From assembly GCA_029780875.1 (NCBI GenBank), contig JAKOXU010000088.1, positions 1-33,089 on the forward strand: DNA of 33,089 nucleotides. Reading direction: 5' to 3'. The DNA is from Bacillota bacterium (GTDB lineage Bacteria > Bacillota > Clostridia > Oscillospirales > Acutalibacteraceae). A model generated the notes under the pieces. The model made no database searches and was not told the origin of the DNA. It worked only from the letters and a program-made list of their open reading frames with translations. Shown in pieces: positions 27,734 to 33,089 of this stretch. Position 1 is the first letter of the stretch. Every line of letters begins with the position of its first letter. The translations under genes were made by a program, and so were the position numbers.

Positions 27734-28492
27734 CTATTCCCCCAAATATGCTGCGATAACCTCTGGGTTATTTAGCACCTCGGAAGTCTTGCCCGAGGCC
27801 AAAAGGGTCCCGAAATTCATGACGGAAATCTCCTCACAAATGCCGGCCACAAGCCTCATATCGTGCTCGATAAGCAGTATTGTCATATCAAACTTATCCC
27901 GGATCAGGCGTATGGTTTCCATAAGCTCCTCGGTCTCATTAGGGTTCATGCCCGCCGCCGGCTCATCCAGCAAAAGCAGCTTCGGGCTTGTAGCCAAAGC
28001 CCGGGCAATTTCCAGCTTTCTCTGCTTGCCGTAAGGCAAATTGCAGGCCAAAGTGTCTTTTTCCTTGTCCAAATCAAAGACCTCCAAAAGCTCTATGGCT
28101 TCCTTTTCCATCTTGCGCTCCTCATTATAAAAGCGCGGCAGCCTAAAAACGCTTTCAACCATGTAATACTTATGATTATTGTGAAGCCCGACCTTGACAT
28201 TGTCGATAATGCTCATATTTTTAAAAAGGCGGATATTCTGAAAGGTGCGTGCAATCCCCTTTTTATTTATCTCAATGGGATTTTTCCCGGTCAAATTTTC
28301 TCCGTCAAAACAAAAGGTGCCGCTGGTTGGCTTATACACCCCGGTAATCATGTTAAAAAGGGTGGTTTTCCCGGCGCCGTTGGGGCCTATCAGCCCATAA
28401 AGCTGCCCCTTTTCTATGGAAAGGCTCACATTATCCACGGCAAGCAGCCCGCCGAAGGAGATTCCCAGATTTTTTATCTCAAGCAGTGCCAC
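27734..28492 (-). CDS. livG: Branched-chain amino acid ABC transporter ATP-binding protein LivG
   Basis: GPNGAGKTT, NLPYGKQRKLEIARALATSPKLLLLDEPAAGMNP; start probably GTG 28492 (ORF open to 28519). Confidence 0.94.
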   Translation of the reverse strand: MALLEIKNLGISFGGLLAVDNVSLSIEKGQLYGLIGPNGAGKTTLFNMITGVYKPTSGTFCFDGENLTGKNPIEINKKGIARTFQNIRLFKNMSIIDNVKVGLHNNHKYYMVESVFRLPRFYNEERKMEKEAIELLEVFDLDKEKDTLACNLPYGKQRKLEIARALATSPKLLLLDEPAAGMNPNETEELMETIRLIRDKFDMTILLIEHDMRLVAGICEEISVMNFGTLLASGKTSEVLNNPEVIAAYLGE

Positions 28493-28499
28493 TTTCCCG

Positions 28500-29492
28500 T
28501 CACGCTCCTTTCCTTGCAAGCGCTTTCCTGCGAAGCATCATAATTTTTACCTTAGCTTTAGCCCTCAATTCAATAATCTTCGGCGAATTGCCCGCCAGCA
28601 TCATGAGGATAAGGGCGATGGCGTATATCAACAGCCTGTACTTGTCAAATCCCCTCAAAATCTCGGGCAGGAAGGTAATAATCACAGCAGCAATGATGGA
28701 GCCCAAAAGGTTTCCCATACCCCCGAGGACCACCATAACCAAAACCTCGATAGACACATTGTAGCTGAAGTTTGCCGGCTCGATAAAGTTTATATAGTGA
28801 CCCAAGATGACGCCGGCGATTCCGGCAAAAAAGGCGCCCACGGTAAAAACCTTAATCTTAAATGCCTTTATGTTAATCCCAACCGACTCCGCCGCAATGG
28901 CATTGTCGCGTATCGAGGTTATGGCCCGCCCGTGTCTGGAAGTGACAATATTTCGTATGACCAAAACCGTGATAATGACAAAAACATAAGAATAGGAGAA
29001 GGTCATAAACTTTGAGCCCAAAGAAGGGATGCCGTTGAGGCCCGAGGTTCCCCCCGTATAAGGTATAATCTTTATAAAGGAGCGTATCATCTCCCCAAAA
29101 GCCAATGTCACGATGGCAAGGTAGTCGCCCTGGAGCCGAAGAATTGAGGAGCTTATCAAAAACCCGCCGACAGCGGCGACAGTGCCGCCGATCAGTGCCG
29201 CCACAAAAAAGCGGATTTCTATCGGCAAGCTCGAGTTAATGGAAAAAATGCACCCGGAATATGCCCCCAAGGCGAAGAATCCCGCATGACCCAAAGACAG
29301 CTCACCCAAGAACCCCACTATAAGGTTCAAGGACAAGGCAAGTATCACATTATAGCATGCCTTAATGGCAAGGGTCTGGGTAGCCCGGGGCAGCATATTT
29401 GTGTTCATGCCGTAGGCGATAAAGGCATAAACAGCGATGGCTGCGGCAACCATAATTAAATTGCGGTACAATTTTGAGTTTAACTTCTTCAT
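28500..29492 (-). CDS. livM: Branched-chain amino acid ABC transporter permease LivM
   Basis: 330-aa multi-TM permease; GELSLGHAGFFALGAY, SRHGRAITSIRDNAIAAESVGIN. Confidence 0.94.
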   Translation of the reverse strand: MKKLNSKLYRNLIMVAAAIAVYAFIAYGMNTNMLPRATQTLAIKACYNVILALSLNLIVGFLGELSLGHAGFFALGAYSGCIFSINSSLPIEIRFFVAALIGGTVAAVGGFLISSSILRLQGDYLAIVTLAFGEMIRSFIKIIPYTGGTSGLNGIPSLGSKFMTFSYSYVFVIITVLVIRNIVTSRHGRAITSIRDNAIAAESVGINIKAFKIKVFTVGAFFAGIAGVILGHYINFIEPANFSYNVSIEVLVMVVLGGMGNLLGSIIAAVIITFLPEILRGFDKYRLLIYAIALILMMLAGNSPKIIELRAKAKVKIMMLRRKALARKGA

Positions 29493-29498
29493 TATCGC

Positions 29499-30386
29499 CT
29501 ACACCTTTTCCGTATAATTCTTGCCCAACAGCCCGGTAGGCTTCAGCACAAGCATAATAATCAGTATCACAAAGGCAAACCCGTCAGAAGCGGCATTCAA
29601 ATTAAAGGGCAGGTAGCTGGCGGTCAAGGCTTCAATCAGGCCGATCATCAGCCCGCCGATCATGGCACCCGGGATGCTTCCTATCCCGCCGAATACCGCG
29701 GCGGCAAAAGCCTTAATGCCGAACAAGCTTCCGGTATAGGGGTCAACATTCAAATATTTTGCCGAATAAAGAATGCTGGCAATTCCGGCAAGGGCGGACC
29801 CGATAATAAAGGTGATGGAGATGGTGCGGTTAACATTGATTCCCATCAGCTGTGCGGTGCCCTTATCTTCGGACACTGCCAACATCGCGCGTCCCAGTAA
29901 TGTCTTTTTGATAAATATGTAAAGGCCAAGCATAATGACAATGGTCGTGACCCATATAATGACCGAAATGCCGGAAACGGAAACGCCAAACAGGTCAAAA
30001 CTGCCCACATTTATAAACTTGACGATAAACTGCCGGTTGGTACCGAAAAATAACAGGGCAAGGTTCTGAAGCAGATAACTTACCCCGATTGCCGTAATGA
30101 GGACAGAAAGGGGCGTGGCGTGGCGAAGTGGCTTGTAAGCCAGTTTTTCCACCACAAATCCCAACCCCGCGCAAAAGGCAACGCAAAGGAACATTGCCAA
30201 AGGAACACTTATCGCCAGCCTTGAAATAAAGACCACAATGGTATAAGCCCCCACCATGATGATATCGCCATGGGCAAAGTTCAGCATCTTGGCAATGCCG
30301 TACACCATGGTATACCCGAGGGCCACAAGGGCATAAACGCTCCCCAGATTAATACCGTCTATCAGCGTCATAACAAGCTGTTGCAT
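29499..30386 (-). CDS. livH: Branched-chain amino acid ABC transporter permease LivH
   Basis: 295 aa; GSVYALVALGYTMVYGIAKMLNFAHGDIIMVGAY, KAFAAAVFGGIGSIPGAMIGG. Confidence 0.95.
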   Translation of the reverse strand: MQQLVMTLIDGINLGSVYALVALGYTMVYGIAKMLNFAHGDIIMVGAYTIVVFISRLAISVPLAMFLCVAFCAGLGFVVEKLAYKPLRHATPLSVLITAIGVSYLLQNLALLFFGTNRQFIVKFINVGSFDLFGVSVSGISVIIWVTTIVIMLGLYIFIKKTLLGRAMLAVSEDKGTAQLMGINVNRTISITFIIGSALAGIASILYSAKYLNVDPYTGSLFGIKAFAAAVFGGIGSIPGAMIGGLMIGLIEALTASYLPFNLNAASDGFAFVILIIMLVLKPTGLLGKNYTEKV

Positions 30387-30429
30387 AGATTACTCCTCAT
30401 CTAAGTAGTAAAAGTGAAACTATCTACTG

Positions 30430-30468
30430 CTTTTAAAACAGTTCGGAATATTCCGAACTGCCTTAAAA
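30430..30468 (-). terminator. Intercistronic palindromic hairpin between livJ and livH
   Basis: Perfect 22-nt palindrome CAGTTCGGAATATTCCGAACTG (30439-30460) flanked by TTTTAA/TTAAAA. Confidence 0.65.
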
Positions 30469-30516
30469 ACGGTAAATACATTTTATTTTATAATGTTTTG
30501 TCGACAAAATCAATTA

Positions 30517-30555
30517 GAAAATACGGGGAAGCCATAAAATATGTCTTCCCCGTAT
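30517..30555 (-). terminator. Rho-independent terminator/attenuator after livJ
   Basis: Minus: ATACGGGGAAG acatattttatgg CTTCCCCGTAT TTTC; perfect 11-bp stem. Confidence 0.75.
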
Positions 30556-30574
30556 CGTCCCTAACAATCAAACT

Positions 30575-31735
30575 TTATTCTTTTGCGACATATTTACCGT
30601 CTTTGATTTCAGCAACTTTAGCAGATTTTGTAGGTTCGCCGGACTCGCTGAAAGTCATCTTTCCGGTAAGGCCGTCTACTTCGATTTGAGTCATTACGGG
30701 GACCAGTTTTTCACCAAGAGCCTTGGCGGTCAATTTGGTATCTTCAACTGTAAGTCCCGCCTTTTCAATAGCGGCCTTGATAACATAGATAGCGTCATAG
30801 GCATCGGCGGCGAACTGGTCAGGCTCAATGTTGTACTTATCCTTGTATTTGGCCACAAAGGTCTTCACATTTTCGGAAGGATCGCTGGCAATAAAGGGAG
30901 TATAGTAAATGAGCCCTTCAACCAATTTTGCGTTGTCGCCCTGCAGGTAGTTCAGAATGCCGTCGAGACCGTCGCAGCCGATAACGGGGAGGTTAATGTT
31001 CTTGCTGTTAGCGGCGATTACGATTTGGGCCGCCTTTTCAGCGTAGATGGGCATAAACAGGAACTCTGCGTCGGAACCGGCAATCTTGGTGAGCTGAGCG
31101 TTAAAGTCTGTGGCCGACTTCGGGAAGGAAGTGTCAGCGGAAATTGTACCGCCGAGCTCATTCCATCTGGCCTTGAAAGCTTCATAAAGGCCGCTGCTGT
31201 AGCTGTCATCCTGATTGTAAAGGATAGCGGCTTTTGTAAAGCCCAGTTTTTCATAAATGTATTCAGCCATTGCCTTGCCTTGGTCAACATCATTGAAGCA
31301 AATGCGGAAGGAGTTGGGGCTGATAATTGCTTCGATTTGAGAAGCACTGGGGGTCACATGCAGGAGCCCTTCATTTTTGATGGCGTCATTGAGAGCAACG
31401 CCGGCACCGGATGTAACGGTACCCATGAAGATCTGCATGCCGTTGTCCATCAATTTTTCAAAGGCTGCTTTTGCCTTTGTTCCGTCGGCTTCGTCATCTT
31501 CAAAGATGAACTTAAGCTTAATGCCATTGATGCCGCCGGCTTCATTGATTTCGTCGATAGCGATTTGGGCGCCTCTCTTAACCGAGGTTCCATATGTAGA
31601 AGCCTCTCCTGTCAGAGGACCGGTACCGCCGATAACCAGTTGATCCGCGGTGTCATTCTTTTTGCAGCCGGCAAACCCAACTGCAAGGAAGAGAAGCGCA
31701 AAGGTAAGTGCCAATAACCGTTTTGCCATTTTCAT
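30575..31735 (-). CDS. livJ: Branched-chain amino acid ABC transporter substrate-binding lipoprotein
   Basis: Lipobox VGFAGC, periplasmic-binding fold LVIGGTGPLTGEASTYGTSVKRGAQIAIDEINEAGGINGIKL; SD GAGGGGAAG. Confidence 0.94.
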   Translation of the reverse strand: MKMAKRLLALTFALLFLAVGFAGCKKNDTADQLVIGGTGPLTGEASTYGTSVKRGAQIAIDEINEAGGINGIKLKFIFEDDEADGTKAKAAFEKLMDNGMQIFMGTVTSGAGVALNDAIKNEGLLHVTPSASQIEAIISPNSFRICFNDVDQGKAMAEYIYEKLGFTKAAILYNQDDSYSSGLYEAFKARWNELGGTISADTSFPKSATDFNAQLTKIAGSDAEFLFMPIYAEKAAQIVIAANSKNINLPVIGCDGLDGILNYLQGDNAKLVEGLIYYTPFIASDPSENVKTFVAKYKDKYNIEPDQFAADAYDAIYVIKAAIEKAGLTVEDTKLTAKALGEKLVPVMTQIEVDGLTGKMTFSESGEPTKSAKVAEIKDGKYVAKE

Positions 31736-31790
31736 TACAACATCTTCCCCTCGAAATTTAGTTATTTAAAGTACAAAATATACAGAAATA

Positions 31791-31819
31791 ATGATACTTT
31801 GATATAAGGCTTTTGTCAA
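31791..31819 (-). promoter_or_regulatory. Sigma70/SigA-type promoter of the liv operon
   Basis: Minus strand TTGACA - 17 nt - TATCAT upstream of livJ. Confidence 0.65.
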
Positions 31820-31946
31820 GAATTATATCATATTTTTTATAAGAATTAACTTATTTTATAAGTTTTAGCTTAATAATTACCAACACTCCAACCCCAATTT
31901 TTGTAAATATTTACCAAAACCCCCACCACACCCCCCAAAAACCGCC

Positions 31947-32681
31947 TCACCCCACGCAAGCCTTGAGCACCTGCCCCACGCTCCCCTGTATCACCAAATC
32001 GGCGAAGGAGTCATAAGGCGTCGGCGCCCGGTTAATCAAAGCCAGCTTCCCGCCCCGGCAGTACCTGACAAGCCCCGCCGCCGGATACACCGTCAAGGAA
32101 GTCCCCGCCACAATCAAAAGGTCAGCCTTTTCAATATGCCGCACAGCCCTCTCCAAAACCCCCGCGTCAAGGCTCTCGCCATAGAGCACCACATCGGGCC
32201 GCACAACCCCACCGCAGTTATCGCACCTCGGCACCCCGTCGGCCTTCAGAACATAATCCGGCGAAAAAGCCTTGCCGCACGCCATACAGTAATTCCTATA
32301 CACCGACCCGTGCAGCTCCAGCACCTCCCGGCTCCCCGCCATCTGATGCAGCCCGTCAATATTCTGGGTAATGACAGCCTTGAGCTTCCCCTCCCCCTCG
32401 AGCTTCGCCAGTGCCAAATGGGCGTCGTTGGGCTTTGCGTCCCTGTAAATCATCTTGCTTTTATAGTAGCCGTAAAACTCATCGGTATGGCTCACGAAAA
32501 AATCGTGGGAAAGTATAGTCTCGGGCGACAGCCCCCTTTCCCCCACCCGCTCGGAGTAAAGCCCTTTGGCGCTCCTAAAATCGGGAATATTGCTTTCGGT
32601 GGAAACCCCTGCTCCTCCGAAAAAGACAATATACCCCGCCTCCTCAATCATTTTCCTTAATGCCAACACCTTTTCATCCAT
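31947..32681 (-). CDS. NAD-dependent protein deacylase, Sir2 family
   Basis: GGAGVSTESNIPDFRS, ITQNIDGLHQMAG, LHGSVYRNYC..C zinc motif CMAC/CDNC, AGTSLTVYPAAGL; start taken at MDEKVLALRKMIEEAG. Confidence 0.94.
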   Translation of the reverse strand: MDEKVLALRKMIEEAGYIVFFGGAGVSTESNIPDFRSAKGLYSERVGERGLSPETILSHDFFVSHTDEFYGYYKSKMIYRDAKPNDAHLALAKLEGEGKLKAVITQNIDGLHQMAGSREVLELHGSVYRNYCMACGKAFSPDYVLKADGVPRCDNCGGVVRPDVVLYGESLDAGVLERAVRHIEKADLLIVAGTSLTVYPAAGLVRYCRGGKLALINRAPTPYDSFADLVIQGSVGQVLKACVG

Positions 32682-32802
32682 GCTCACAAAATCGCCCCCA
32701 AAAAATTTTTCCAATAATATTTTAGCACACCCTGCCCCCATTTCAAGAACCGCCCGCCCCACCCATTGACACACCCCCACCCATATGCTGTTGTTAGACC
32801 AC

Positions 32803-32837
32803 ATGGTTTAGACTACCCAGTCTAATCTATAAACCAT
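32803..32837. promoter_or_regulatory. Nested palindromic operator upstream of the TetR-family gene
   Basis: TTAGACT ACCC AGTCTAA (32808-32825) inside ATGGTTTA (32803-32810) / TAAACCAT (32830-32837). Confidence 0.6.
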
Positions 32838-32853
32838 AAAAAGGTGTGTCCAA

Positions 32854-33089
32854 ATGAAAAGGAGCATAGCCTATCATTCCCTTTTGGGCAAGGGCAACCC
32901 CCTATTGCGCTACCCTAACCTTTATGAGGCTGCCGTCAACGAATTTACCGAAAAAAGGTACGAGCAAGCCTCCCTTAACAACATCCTAAAAAACGCCGGC
33001 ATGAGCAAGGGCAGCTTCTACCATCATTTCGGCGACAAATTCGGGCTATACCTTTCCATGATAGACATAATCGCGCAGAAAAAACTTGC
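32854..33089 (+). CDS. TetR/AcrR-family transcriptional regulator, truncated by the window end
   Basis: MKRSIAYHSLLGKGNPLLRYPNLYEAAVNEFTEKRYEQASLNNILKNAGMSKGSFYHHFGDKFGLYLSMI: canonical TetR HTH; absent from the ORF track because there is no stop in the window. Confidence 0.88.
   Translation, partial: MKRSIAYHSLLGKGNPLLRYPNLYEAAVNEFTEKRYEQASLNNILKNAGMSKGSFYHHFGDKFGLYLSMIDIIAQKKL

Noticed and set aside
31917-31960. Confident G-quadruplex at the sir2 3' end (minus strand GGGG...GGGGGG...GGGGG)
   Set aside because: G-runs are uneven with one long loop (about 13 nt); kept only as part of the general C-rich tract observation.
1-33089. tRNA, rRNA or intact insertion sequence
   Set aside because: No cloverleaf-like sequence with CCA/T-arm consensus, no rRNA signature, and no transposase-like ORF was recognised by reading; not a substitute for tRNAscan/ISfinder.

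Overview
The window looks like a chromosomal segment from a Firmicutes/Clostridia-type bacterium; this is inferred from gene content, strong GGAGG Shine-Dalgarno (SD) sites and protein style, not from a search. On the minus strand from about 11.7 kb to 0.14 kb there is a complete V-type (A/V-like) ATPase operon, H/G-I-K-E-C-F-A-B-D, running directly into trkA and trkH. Its K subunit carries the L-P-G-T-Q...Q...E signature of Na+-binding rotor rings. Next come upp and uraA (+), then a 790-bp non-coding stretch with several hairpins, a perfect 13-bp inverted repeat and a degenerate ~21-bp periodic repeat that reads as heptads on the minus strand. A two-component system follows (+), with a methyltransferase, an S33-like alpha/beta hydrolase, a lipoprotein and a small membrane protein behind it. 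After that is a ~1 kb gene graveyard containing a frame-broken minus-strand pseudogene. Then come a TfoX-C domain protein, a DUF1697 protein, an 850-aa protein joining a KaiC-like domain without a P-loop to a PEP/pyruvate-dikinase ATP-binding domain, and an asparagine synthase whose SD lies just after a strong terminator-like hairpin. The right end holds a minus-strand branched-chain amino-acid ABC transporter (livJHMGF), a Sir2 deacylase and a divergent, truncated TetR-family regulator with a nested palindromic operator. The best candidate for under-described biology is the degenerate-KaiC/dikinase-fold protein next to asnB. The heptad/21-bp repeat and the conditional-looking leader hairpins are secondary candidates. 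No rRNA, tRNA, CRISPR array or intact mobile element was recognised.
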